From positions 1 to 64,000 of the forward strand of contig NZ_BMNH01000029.1 in the NCBI RefSeq assembly GCF_014646355.1: a stretch of 64,000 nucleotides of DNA. Direction: 5' to 3'. Under the pieces are notes generated by a model that worked only from the letters and a program-made list of their open reading frames with translations, had not been told where the DNA came from and did no database searches. The translations under genes were made by a program, and so were the position numbers. The stretch comes from Nonomuraea cavernae (GTDB lineage Bacteria; Actinomycetota; Actinomycetes; Streptosporangiales; Streptosporangiaceae). This document shows, one piece after another, positions 17,459 through 24,235 of the stretch (position 1 is its first letter; every line of letters starts with the position of its first letter).

Positions 17459-17934
17459 ATGTTCCTGGTCGCCTTCTTCGCGGGCTTCCCTTACTGATCA
17501 TCTGGACGGTCCGCTACACCACGGCCGTCAACGACGGCAGCGCGTACGGCCGATCAGGGCGCTGGATGGCGCCCTGGTTCGTCATCCTCGGCGTCGTGGT
17601 GGCACTCGTGTGGGACGCGCCTTTCTGGCTCCGGTTCACGATCTCGAAACCGAGCATGGAAGCCTTCGCCCGGACGGTGACGGCAGAGGCACCGCGAGAC
17701 TTCTCCTGCCGCTGGGTCGGGTTGTACCGGATCTGCGATGACTTTCCCTACTCCGGATTGAGGAATCCCGCGTACGTCCCTGGCAGCGTCTGCCTCATCG
17801 GCGAAGAATGGGCCATTCACAGCAATACGAACTTCGTCCTGCTCCCCACAGGCGAGCCGGAGGAGACAGCGGACGACACCTACCGACATCTCACCGGGTC
17901 CTGGTACGGCTGGCACGGTTGGGACCAATGGTGA
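17459..17934 (+). pseudogene. Small membrane protein gene with a probable 1-nt frameshift
   Basis: The frame ending at 17934 encodes a membrane helix (WMAPWFVILGVVVALVWD) and an outer domain with several Cys (FSCRWVGLYRICDDF, GSVCLIG). It has no acceptable start of its own before running into the tRNA. In the adjacent frame an ATG at 17459 begins MFLVAFFAGFP, then stops. Adding one base in the CCC run at about 17488-17490 joins it to LLIIWTVRYTTAVND, giving a sensible two-helix N-terminus. Either the gene is recently broken or a homopolymer was misread. Function unknown. Confidence 0.55.
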
Positions 17935-18022
17935 TGGGCAGCGCCTTGGATTACGCGGCTCCGCGCTCGCGGCCGCCTGTGAGCCCGTAGCATTCGGCTT
18001 TCCGGACGAGGAAGGGGCGCGG

Positions 18023-18427
18023 ATGAGCGTGCAGCTGGGCGTGTGGCCGCAGGACGTGCCACTCACCCTGGAAGCGCTGGCCCAGGACCTGGCCGCGGGT
18101 GCGACGCCGAGCGACGAGCTGGTCCTCGGATTCGGCCCGGACCTGGAGATGATCGAGACGCCGGAGGCCGGCGCGCCCCCCGAGGAGCCACATCCGGCGA
18201 CGGCGGCGTTCTACGCCGACCTGACCGCCCGCTTTCCCGACCTGGCCGAGGACAACTACCTCGACTCCCCCTGGTCGGAGCCGCTGACGGTCGGCAGGCA
18301 CACGGTGTTGATGAGCGTCGTCTTCGCACGCGCGGGAGAGGTCTGCCGCCTGGTCAACGATCTGGCCATCGAGCACGAACTGCTCTGCTTCGCCCCCCGT
18401 GACCTGCCGCCCCGCCCCAACGGCTAG
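18023..18427 (+). CDS. Conserved hypothetical acidic protein
   Basis: 134 residues, acidic and soluble, starting MSVQLGVWPQD after AGGAAGGGG. It contains the stretch FYADLTARFPDLAED and a C-terminal helix EVCRLVNDLAIEHELLCF. I do not recognise the family. Small proteins with this look are sometimes toxin immunity proteins, but no partner toxin is adjacent, so that remains a guess. It reads in the same direction as kptA, 86 nt upstream. Confidence 0.65.
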   Translation: MSVQLGVWPQDVPLTLEALAQDLAAGATPSDELVLGFGPDLEMIETPEAGAPPEEPHPATAAFYADLTARFPDLAEDNYLDSPWSEPLTVGRHTVLMSVVFARAGEVCRLVNDLAIEHELLCFAPRDLPPRPNG

Positions 18428-18513
18428 AAACCGTGCGGCGACCGCAAACCCGCTTGGCCGCCCTGTTCGGGAGGCGCGAGACTACCTGAACGACATCCGG
18501 GAGGTAAGCGGCC

Positions 18514-19065
18514 GTGATCGACGAGCAGCGGGTGGTGCGGGTCTCGAAGTACCTGGCCAAGCACCTTCGGCACCAGCCCGAGCGGATCGGGATCACCCTC
18601 GACCCGCACGGCTGGGTCGAGGTGGACGTGCTGCTGGAGGCCGCCGCGGCGCATGGCTTCCCGATCTCCCGCGCGGAGCTGGAGCAGGCCGTCGCCGACA
18701 ACGACAAGCGCCGGTACGCGATCGAGGGCGGGCGGATCCGGGCCAGCCAGGGCCATTCGGTGCGCGTCGACCTCGATCTGCCGGTGGTGGAGCCGCCGCC
18801 GGTGCTGTTCCACGGCACCGTGGCCCGGAACATGGCCTCGATCATGGCCGAGGGGCTGCGGCCGATGCGCCGCCACCACGTGCACCTGTCCCCCGACCAG
18901 GAGACCGCGACCCGGGTGGGCGCGCGGCGTGGCAAACCCGTCGTGCTCGTCGTCGACGCCGGGGCGATGCACGTCTCGGGACACCGGTTCCGGCGCAGCT
19001 CCAACGGAGTCTGGCTGGTCGACCACGTCCCGCCCGCCTTCCTCCATGCGATGGAAGACGGGTGA
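18514..19065 (+). CDS. kptA: RNA 2'-phosphotransferase (Tpt1/KptA)
   Basis: 183 residues. KptA transfers an RNA 2'-phosphate to NAD+, forming ADP-ribose 1'',2''-cyclic phosphate. The N-terminal winged lobe shows SKYLAKHLRHQP with the catalytic Arg-His pair, then IRASQGHSV. The C-terminal ADP-ribosyltransferase-like lobe has LFHGT, the HHVHLS motif and VLVVDAGAMH. All key blocks look intact. The GTG at 18514 follows GGGAGG. The bacterial role is unclear, because the eukaryotic tRNA-splicing substrate is not known in bacteria. Confidence 0.92.
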   Translation: MIDEQRVVRVSKYLAKHLRHQPERIGITLDPHGWVEVDVLLEAAAAHGFPISRAELEQAVADNDKRRYAIEGGRIRASQGHSVRVDLDLPVVEPPPVLFHGTVARNMASIMAEGLRPMRRHHVHLSPDQETATRVGARRGKPVVLVVDAGAMHVSGHRFRRSSNGVWLVDHVPPAFLHAMEDG

Positions 19066-19134
19066 CGGGCGGATGCGGCTCGCGGACGGCCGGGAGACCC
19101 GTGATCGGGCCGCCCGGCCACTTCGCGGCCGGGT

Positions 19135-19611
19135 CTAGGGGGAATCCCGTGGCCTGCCACGCTCGTGCCTGGCGATCAGGGTGTCGATCTGGACGCTGAG
19201 CCGCGCGCCGAGCGGCCAGCCGACGTAGTGGGTGAGGAAGATGGCGATCTCGCGGAGCTCGTCCGGGGTCAGCTCGCCGTTGCCCAGCGCGGCCGGGAGC
19301 TGGATGTCGAGGACGTCGTTGAGGCCACGGCCGGCCAGCACGCCGATGAGGAGCAGGCGGCGGTCGCGCAGGGACAGGCCGGGCCGGGTCCAGATGTCGG
19401 CGAAGAGGTGGTCGGCGGTGATGCCGAAGAAGTCGCCGGGGGCGTCGTCGAGCTCCCAGCCGTAGACCTGGCGCATCATGTCCAGCCCGCGCCGCCGCCG
19501 TTCGTCGGTCATCTCCGGCTGCCCTTCCCGTCCCAGATCGGTCATCTCCGGCTGCCCTTCCCGTCCCAGATCGGTCATCTCCGGCTGCCCTTCCCGTCCC
19601 AGATCGGTCAT
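19135..19611 (-). CDS. Carboxymuconolactone-decarboxylase-family protein with a repeat-derived N-terminus
   Basis: 158 residues. From the fourth Met (position 34, at 19512) it is a normal CMD protein (MTDERRRRGLDMMRQVYGWE, RDRRLLLIGVLAGRG, LPAALGNGELTPDELREIAI). It lacks the CxxC of AhpD-type members. The first 33 residues are three copies of MTDLGREGQPE encoded by 33-bp tandem repeats, each carrying GGAG followed by ATG. Real translation may start at any of 19611, 19578, 19545 or 19512. It is the last gene of the TetR-linked dehydrogenase operon. Reaction unknown; in mycobacterial cyp51 loci an equivalent gene sits at the same place. Confidence 0.8.
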   Translation of the reverse strand: MTDLGREGQPEMTDLGREGQPEMTDLGREGQPEMTDERRRRGLDMMRQVYGWELDDAPGDFFGITADHLFADIWTRPGLSLRDRRLLLIGVLAGRGLNDVLDIQLPAALGNGELTPDELREIAIFLTHYVGWPLGARLSVQIDTLIARHERGRPRDSP

Positions 19612-19668
19612 CTCCGGCCGCCTTCCCGTCCCAGATCGGTCATCTCCGGCCGCCTTCCCGTCCCGGAT
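19506..19668 (-). repeat. Five tandem copies of a stop/start junction (3 x 33 bp + 2 x 32 bp)
   Basis: Each unit reads, on the minus strand, a purine-rich GGGACGGGAAGG segment, then CCGGAG and ATGACC. Each unit thus contains a ribosome site and an ATG. Units 1-3 (19506-19604) are 33 bp and keep frame. Units 4-5 (19605-19668) are 32 bp and shift it. The array joins the 3' end of the dehydrogenase gene at 19640 to the CMD gene. Confidence 0.9.
19608..19643 (-). CDS. Possible 11-codon translationally coupled mini-ORF
   Basis: An ATG at 19643 overlaps the stop of the upstream dehydrogenase (ATGA). It reads MTDLGREGGRR and stops at 19608, where the TGA overlaps the ATG of the CMD frame at 19611. 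It therefore forms a bridge between two genes. It arises from a 32-bp repeat unit, and a function as a peptide is unlikely. Confidence 0.35.
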   Translation of the reverse strand: MTDLGREGGRR

Positions 19669-20506
19669 CGGTCGGGTCCGGCTGCTTCAGGCCCAGGCCG
19701 GTGGCGAGGCGGGCGCGGGCGAGCGTGGCGAGCGGGGTGTCGACGCCCAGCTCGGCCGCGAGCTCCAGGGCGAGGTCGAGGTCCTTGTGGCCGAGGGCGA
19801 GGACGTTGCGCATGATCTCGTACAGCGGGTCGTCGGGGTCGAGGGGCGCGGTGGTGGGGCGGAGCATGATCGCGCCGGGGCCGCCCGTGACGGCGTCGGA
19901 GTGCCTGACCACCCGGCCGAGCTTGCGCAGTGAGACGCCGGCGGCCTCAGCCAGCCGCTGCGCTTCGGCGGCGGCGGCGAAGGAGGCGAAGTGCAGCAGG
20001 TTGCGGGCCAGCTTGGCGCGGGTGCCCGCGCCGACGGGGCCCATGTGCAGGACCAGGCCGGCCCAGGCGGCGAAGGGCCGCTCGCAGCGGGCGAAGGCGG
20101 CGTCGGTGCCGCCCGCCATGACGGCCAACGTGCCTTCCTGGGCGCCCATGAAGCCGCCGCTGACGGGCGCGTCGACGATCTCGATCCCGTACGGCAGCGC
20201 CCGCCCGGCGAGGTCGGCGGCGGTGCCGGCCCGGATCGTGGAGTGGATCGCGACGACCGTGCCGGGAGCGGCGACGGGCAGCAGCCCGGTGACCACCTCG
20301 CGGACCTGGTCGTCGTCACGCACCATGACGGAGACGTGCGTGCTGGCGGCGGCCACCTCGGCCGGGCTCGCCGCCGCGCGGGCGCCCGCCTCGACGAGCG
20401 GCGCCATGGCCTCCGCACGGGTGTCGTGGACGGTGAGGCCGAAACCGGCCAGGTGGCGGGCCATGGGGGCGCCCATCTGGCCGAGGCCGACGAAGCCGTA
20501 GGTCAT
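19640..20506 (-). CDS. 3-hydroxyisobutyrate/6-phosphogluconate dehydrogenase-like oxidoreductase
   Basis: 288 residues of beta-hydroxyacid dehydrogenase type. N-terminal nucleotide site FVGLGQMGAPMARHL, substrate loop VDAPVSGGFMG, catalytic Lys region GTRAKLARNLLHF, and a C-terminal helical domain. Likely oxidises or reduces a hydroxy-carbonyl intermediate of the cluster's pathway. It starts at 20506 with a 4-nt ATGA overlap with the SDR upstream. Its last codons (DPGREGGRR) are themselves one unit of the tandem repeat described at 19506-19668. Confidence 0.88.
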   Translation of the reverse strand: MTYGFVGLGQMGAPMARHLAGFGLTVHDTRAEAMAPLVEAGARAAASPAEVAAASTHVSVMVRDDDQVREVVTGLLPVAAPGTVVAIHSTIRAGTAADLAGRALPYGIEIVDAPVSGGFMGAQEGTLAVMAGGTDAAFARCERPFAAWAGLVLHMGPVGAGTRAKLARNLLHFASFAAAAEAQRLAEAAGVSLRKLGRVVRHSDAVTGGPGAIMLRPTTAPLDPDDPLYEIMRNVLALGHKDLDLALELAAELGVDTPLATLARARLATGLGLKQPDPTDPGREGGRR

Positions 20507-21240
20507 GACCGGAACACCTCGCCGCCGTCGACGTTGAAGATCTGCCCGGTGATCCAGGCGGCCTCGTCGGAGAGCAGGAACAGGCACATGCCGGCCAGGT
20601 CGTCCGGGGTGCCCACGCGCTTGAGCGCCAGCTTGTCGCGGACGATCCGGTCGACCATGCCGGCGGGCACGACCGTCCGGTTGGCCTCGGTGTCGATGGG
20701 GCCGGGGGCGATGGCGTTGACCCTGATGCCCAGGCCGCCGAGCTCGTGCGCGAGCTGCTGGGTGAGGGCGTTGACCCCTGCCTTGGCCAGGCCGTAGAAG
20801 CCGGAGTACTGCCAGGCGGCGGTGGAGGACTGGTTGACGATCGCCCCTCCCCCGCGCTCGGCCATGTGGGCGTGCACGGCGCGGGCGCACAGGAGCGCGC
20901 CGTCCAGGTTCACCGCCATGAAGCTCTTGTAGTAGTCCCAGTCGACGGTGAACAGGAAGTCGAGCCGCATGGTGCCGAAGACGGCGGCGTTGTTGACCAG
21001 GTAGTCGATGCCGCCGAAGCGCTCGGCGGCGGCGTCGGCCATGGCGGCGACGGAGCCGGGGTCGGACACGTCGGTGCGCACGTACAGGCCCTTGATCTCG
21101 TCGGCGACGGCGGCGCCGCGCTCGCTGAGGTCGGCGACCACGACGGCGGCGCCCTCGGCGGCGAGCGCCCGCGCGTACGCCCTGCCGATGCCCTGCGCGG
21201 CGCCGGTGACGATGGCCACCTTGCCGTCGAACCGGTTCAT
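20503..21240 (-). CDS. Short-chain dehydrogenase/reductase
   Basis: 245 residues, a classical SDR: TGAAQGIG near residue 13, NNAAV, catalytic Ser in NQSSTAAW and YGLAK, and C-terminal WITGQIFNVDGG. Translationally coupled on both sides by ATGA overlaps (to the aldehyde dehydrogenase before it and the HIBADH-like enzyme after it), so the three enzymes are made together. Presumably acts on an alcohol/ketone intermediate, with substrate unknown. Confidence 0.88.
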   Translation of the reverse strand: MNRFDGKVAIVTGAAQGIGRAYARALAAEGAAVVVADLSERGAAVADEIKGLYVRTDVSDPGSVAAMADAAAERFGGIDYLVNNAAVFGTMRLDFLFTVDWDYYKSFMAVNLDGALLCARAVHAHMAERGGGAIVNQSSTAAWQYSGFYGLAKAGVNALTQQLAHELGGLGIRVNAIAPGPIDTEANRTVVPAGMVDRIVRDKLALKRVGTPDDLAGMCLFLLSDEAAWITGQIFNVDGGEVFRS

Positions 21241-22712
21241 CGGACCCCCTCCGCGATCGCCTTGGTCTCCAGGTACTCCTCGAAGCCGGCCACGCCCATC
21301 TCCCTGCCGATGCCCGACTGCTTGTAGCCGCCGAACGGCATGTCGGCGGAGTACCAGATGCCGCCGTTGACGCTGACGGTGCCGGTGCGCAGCCGGCGGG
21401 CGACGGCGCGGGCCCGTTCGGGGCTGCCGTGGACGGCGCCGGACAGGCCGTAGGGCGAGTCGTTGGCCAGGCGGACGGCGTCGTCGTCGCCGTCGTGCGG
21501 CAGGATCACCAGCACGGGGCCGAAGATCTCCTCGGTGGCCGTGCGGGAGCCGGGGGCGAGCCCCGCGACCAGGGTCGGCTCGATCCAGAAGCCGCGGTCC
21601 CTGCCCTCGGGCCGGCCGCCGCCGGTGACGAACTCGCCGCCCTCCTCGGCGGCGAGCCTCAGGTACGCCTCGACGCGGTCGCGCTGGCGGGCGGAGATGA
21701 CCGGCCCGCAGACGGTGCGCTCGTCGCGCGGGTCTCCGGTGCCCAGCTTGCGCATGGTGGCGGCGGTGAGATCGGCGGCTTCGGCGTACCTGTCGCGCGG
21801 GACGAGCAGGCGGGTGGTGATGGCGCAGCCCTGACCGGCGTGGGTGACGGCGGCGAAGGCGGCGTAGCCGCAGGCGGCGGCGAGGTCGGCGTCGTCGAGC
21901 ACGACGAACGCGGACTTGCCGCCGAGCTCCAGGAAGACCTTCTTGACGGTGCCGGCGGCGGCGCTCATCACCGTGCGACCGGTCGCGGTCGAGCCGGTGA
22001 AGGAGAGCAGGTCGACGCGGGGGTCGGCGCAGAGCCGGGCGCCGAGGGCGTGGTCGGCGCCGGTGACGATGTTGACGACGCCCGGCGGGAGGTCGGTCTC
22101 CTCGCGGATGAGCAGGGCGAGCGCGGCGGCGCACCAGGGTGTGTCGGGTGCCGCCTTGAGGACGAGCGTGCAGCCCGCGGCGAGCGCCGGGCCGAGTTTG
22201 GCCAGGTTGAGCTGGTGGGGGAAGTTCCACGGGGTGATGGCGCCGACGACGCCCGCGGGCTCGCGGACGACGCGGCGCTCGCTGGTCACGCCCATGGGCG
22301 CGGCCCGGCCGAGGTCGTGCTCCCAGAGGTAGTCCTCGGCGAGGTCGGCGATCCAGGCCAGGTCGGCGACGGGCGCGTCGAGCTGCGCGCCGTGGGTCAG
22401 GAAGCGGGGGGCGCCCGCCTCGGCGATGGTGAGCTCGCGCAGCTCCTCGGCGTGGCGGGTGAGGGCGTCGTGCAGCTGGCGCAGGCAGCGCACCCGGAAG
22501 GCGGGGTCGGTGGCCCAGGGGGTGGAGTCGAAGGCGTGGCGGGCGGCGGCGATCGCGTGGTCCAGGTCGGCGGGGGCGGCGTCGGTGGCCTCTCCCAGGG
22601 TGTCGCCGGTCGCCGGGTCGAGGGTGCCGAACCGGCGGGGGCCGTAGACGAGCTCCCCGCCGATCAGGAGGGGCGAGAGGTCGCCAAACAAGCGACCGGT
22701 TGTTCTGGACAC
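21237..22712 (-). CDS. NAD(P)-dependent aldehyde dehydrogenase
   Basis: 491 residues, complete ALDH superfamily enzyme. Cofactor region TPWNFPHQLNL (160-170), FTGSTATG, general base Glu262 in LELGGK, and catalytic Cys296 in GQGCAITT. It would oxidise an aldehyde from the P450/SDR steps to an acid. The GTG start at 22712 lies in the middle of a 14-bp palindrome that also occurs at the TetR gene's start, and a -10-like element ends a few nt upstream, suggesting a leaderless mRNA. A TTG at about 22691 is the fallback start. First gene of the operon running to 19135. Confidence 0.9.
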   Translation of the reverse strand: MSRTTGRLFGDLSPLLIGGELVYGPRRFGTLDPATGDTLGEATDAAPADLDHAIAAARHAFDSTPWATDPAFRVRCLRQLHDALTRHAEELRELTIAEAGAPRFLTHGAQLDAPVADLAWIADLAEDYLWEHDLGRAAPMGVTSERRVVREPAGVVGAITPWNFPHQLNLAKLGPALAAGCTLVLKAAPDTPWCAAALALLIREETDLPPGVVNIVTGADHALGARLCADPRVDLLSFTGSTATGRTVMSAAAGTVKKVFLELGGKSAFVVLDDADLAAACGYAAFAAVTHAGQGCAITTRLLVPRDRYAEAADLTAATMRKLGTGDPRDERTVCGPVISARQRDRVEAYLRLAAEEGGEFVTGGGRPEGRDRGFWIEPTLVAGLAPGSRTATEEIFGPVLVILPHDGDDDAVRLANDSPYGLSGAVHGSPERARAVARRLRTGTVSVNGGIWYSADMPFGGYKQSGIGREMGVAGFEEYLETKAIAEGVR

Positions 22713-22735
22713 CTGTCCAGACTACAGTTGCCCGC
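22700..22735. promoter_or_regulatory. Divergent promoter with TetR-type operator TGGACACCTGTCCA
   Basis: The 14-bp palindrome at 22706-22719 exactly occupies the spacer between TTGTTC (22700-22705) and TACAGT (22723-22728), a plausible rightward promoter whose -10 ends 7 nt before the ATG at 22736. For the leftward gene the palindrome overlaps the GTG start at 22710-22712, with TGTAGT/TAGTCT just upstream. The same palindrome (one base different) lies at 28085-28098 at the start of the TetR gene. Confidence 0.75.
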
Positions 22736-23407
22736 ATGACGGAGCGCAAGGACTATTCCGGAGAATTCGATCCGAACTTCCGGTTCGAGGACCTGTCCAA
22801 GGAGGCCCTGGTACGGCTCGTCCGCGAGTACGCGCTGATCGTCCACCTGCTCGACCGGTCCGCGCTGATCACCGTCGGCCTGCGGTACGGGCAGCAGGCC
22901 GTGGAGGAGATCGCCATCGACGAGTGGCAGGGCGCCAGCCCCGTCTACACCCGGCGGATCCGCGAGATCATGCGGATCGAGGGCGACGGGGTGTCGGCCA
23001 TCTTCAAGTGCCTGCAGCTCGACCCCGGCTTCGCCCAGCACTACATGGACGTGGAGTACGAGCTCGTCTCGGAGACCCACGGCTTCTTCCAGTTGCGCAG
23101 CTGCGGCGCACTGCTGGACGTGGAGCCGTTCGGGGAGCGCGCGACCCGGGGCATGTGCCACCACATCGAGGACGGCACCTTCGACTGGACCGCCCAGGCG
23201 GTGAACCCGCGCGCCCGGATCCGGCCGGTGCACCGGCCGCCCCGGACGCCCGCCGGCCGGGTGCCGCACTGCCGCTGGGAGGTGATCATCGACGACGACA
23301 CCGAGCCCGTCGGCGAGGCCGAGATCACCAGGATGACGCGGGGCACCACGGCCGCGACGTTCAGGTTCCCGCCGATGCGCGACGGCACGCCGCACATCCC
23401 CGCCTGA
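22736..23407 (+). CDS. Conserved hypothetical protein of the CYP51 cluster
   Basis: 223 residues beginning MTERKDYSGEFDPNFRFEDL. It has a helical first half (LVRLVREYALIVHLLDRSAL) and a C-terminal part rich in Cys/His (RSCGALLDVEPFG, GMCHHIEDGTFDW). I cannot name the domain. The paired Cys and His could bind metal. It diverges from the aldehyde dehydrogenase across the shared operator and probably has a leaderless transcript. As I recall, the mycobacterial cyp51 locus also has an unknown gene of about this size divergent from its aldehyde dehydrogenase. Confidence 0.75.
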   Translation: MTERKDYSGEFDPNFRFEDLSKEALVRLVREYALIVHLLDRSALITVGLRYGQQAVEEIAIDEWQGASPVYTRRIREIMRIEGDGVSAIFKCLQLDPGFAQHYMDVEYELVSETHGFFQLRSCGALLDVEPFGERATRGMCHHIEDGTFDWTAQAVNPRARIRPVHRPPRTPAGRVPHCRWEVIIDDDTEPVGEAEITRMTRGTTAATFRFPPMRDGTPHIPA

Positions 23408-23418
23408 CCGGTCCGCCA

Positions 23419-23490
23419 CAGCGCGCCGCGTCTTCCAGCCTGAGCGGCTCACCAGAGCACGCCGCGCATCCCGGTCTGAGCGGCTCACCA
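23419..23490. repeat. Two tandem 36-bp repeats over the 3' end of the NTF2-fold gene
   Basis: The units 23419-23454 and 23455-23490 end identically in GAGCGGCTCACCAG, and their first halves match with a few changes. The right unit contains the stop codon of the leftward gene at 23485. The left unit is a copy of that gene end in the convergent intergenic space. Confidence 0.7.
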
Positions 23491-24036
23491 GAGCGGGACC
23501 GGCGACTCGCCCCGCGGGTGGTAGCCGGGGATCCGCTCCCCGGAGGCGGCCCGGTCCAGGCGGCGCTTCATGCCCTCGGACAGGGTGCCCGCCTTCATCA
23601 TCTCGACGAACAGCGAGGTGACGTTGCCCAGGTCGAACCAGTCGCGCTGCCACGACCACCGGAAGTCTCCCCCGTAGCGGAACCAGCTGCCGCCGATGCC
23701 CGCCACCTCGTACGCGCCGCCACCCGGCCGCTCGGCGTCGGCGATCTGCTTCCAGAACCCGACCACCTCACCGGCGCGGTCGTCGACGAGGACCCGCTGG
23801 TACGGGTAGGTCCAGCCGTCCAGGCCGCCCATCTCCGACCCCAGGACCAGGTCGCGGATCTCGTCGCGGCCGACCGCCATGAAGTCCTGGCCGGGGCCGA
23901 CGTTCCAGCCGTAGGTGGCGTCCTCGGTGTAGAGCTCGGCCAGCGGGCGCCAGTCGCCCGCCTCCTCGCACCGGCGGTTGGCGTCGAGCCAGCGCTGGAC
24001 CATCTCGTCGAGCTCACTGCGGGGGAAACTGGGCAT
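23485..24036 (-). CDS. NTF2/SnoaL-fold protein
   Basis: 183 residues with a cone-shaped NTF2-like pattern: an N-terminal helix (MVQRWLDANRRCEEAGDW), then LAELYTEDATYGWNVGPG and GRDEIRDLV, and later beta strands. Family members include ketosteroid isomerases, polyketide cyclases and proteins of unknown role. No clear catalytic set can be claimed. It is the last gene of the TetR-CYP123-SDR-CYP51-ferredoxin operon, 7 nt after the ferredoxin stop. Confidence 0.8.
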   Translation of the reverse strand: MPSFPRSELDEMVQRWLDANRRCEEAGDWRPLAELYTEDATYGWNVGPGQDFMAVGRDEIRDLVLGSEMGGLDGWTYPYQRVLVDDRAGEVVGFWKQIADAERPGGGAYEVAGIGGSWFRYGGDFRWSWQRDWFDLGNVTSLFVEMMKAGTLSEGMKRRLDRAASGERIPGYHPRGESPVPLW

Positions 24037-24043
24037 GGCGCGG

Positions 24044-24235
24044 TCACTCCTTCGGCTTGAGCAGGATCGCCTGGGTGGGGCAGTAGCGGACGGCGGCCTC
24101 GACCCGGTCGCGCAGCGTCTCGGGCGGACGCGGGTCGAGGACCCGCGCCTTGCCCTTCCTCGGCACCTCGAAGACCTCGGGCGCCTCCAGCTCGCACATG
24201 GCGTGCCCCTGGCACAGGTCGAGGTCGACGCTCAC
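24044..24235 (-). CDS. [3Fe-4S] ferredoxin, electron donor for CYP51
   Basis: 63 residues. The cluster motif CQGHAMC followed by CP near the C-terminus has His in place of the second Cys, as in mycobacterial P450-type ferredoxins that carry a 3Fe-4S cluster. It also contains ELEAPEVFEV. The GTG start at 24235 overlaps the CYP51 stop by 4 nt (GTGA), which fixes the start and implies coupled synthesis. It should pass electrons from a ferredoxin reductase, not in the window, to CYP51 and perhaps CYP123. Confidence 0.92.
   Translation of the reverse strand: MSVDLDLCQGHAMCELEAPEVFEVPRKGKARVLDPRPPETLRDRVEAAVRYCPTQAILLKPKE

Noticed and set aside
17281..17934. 217-codon frame beginning inside tRNA-Cys
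   Set aside because: Its first 60 or so codons are tRNA genes. Only the part after about 17490 looks like protein, treated here as a frameshifted gene.
19506..19668. CRISPR-like array of about 33-bp repeats
   Set aside because: Units are directly adjacent with no spacers, and they overlap gene ends. This is a coding/junction tandem duplication.
20503..22749. N-terminal extension that would fuse the SDR at 20503 to an upstream 500-residue region
   Set aside because: The extension is the aldehyde dehydrogenase gene read in the wrong frame. The ATG at 21240 with an ATGA overlap is the natural start.
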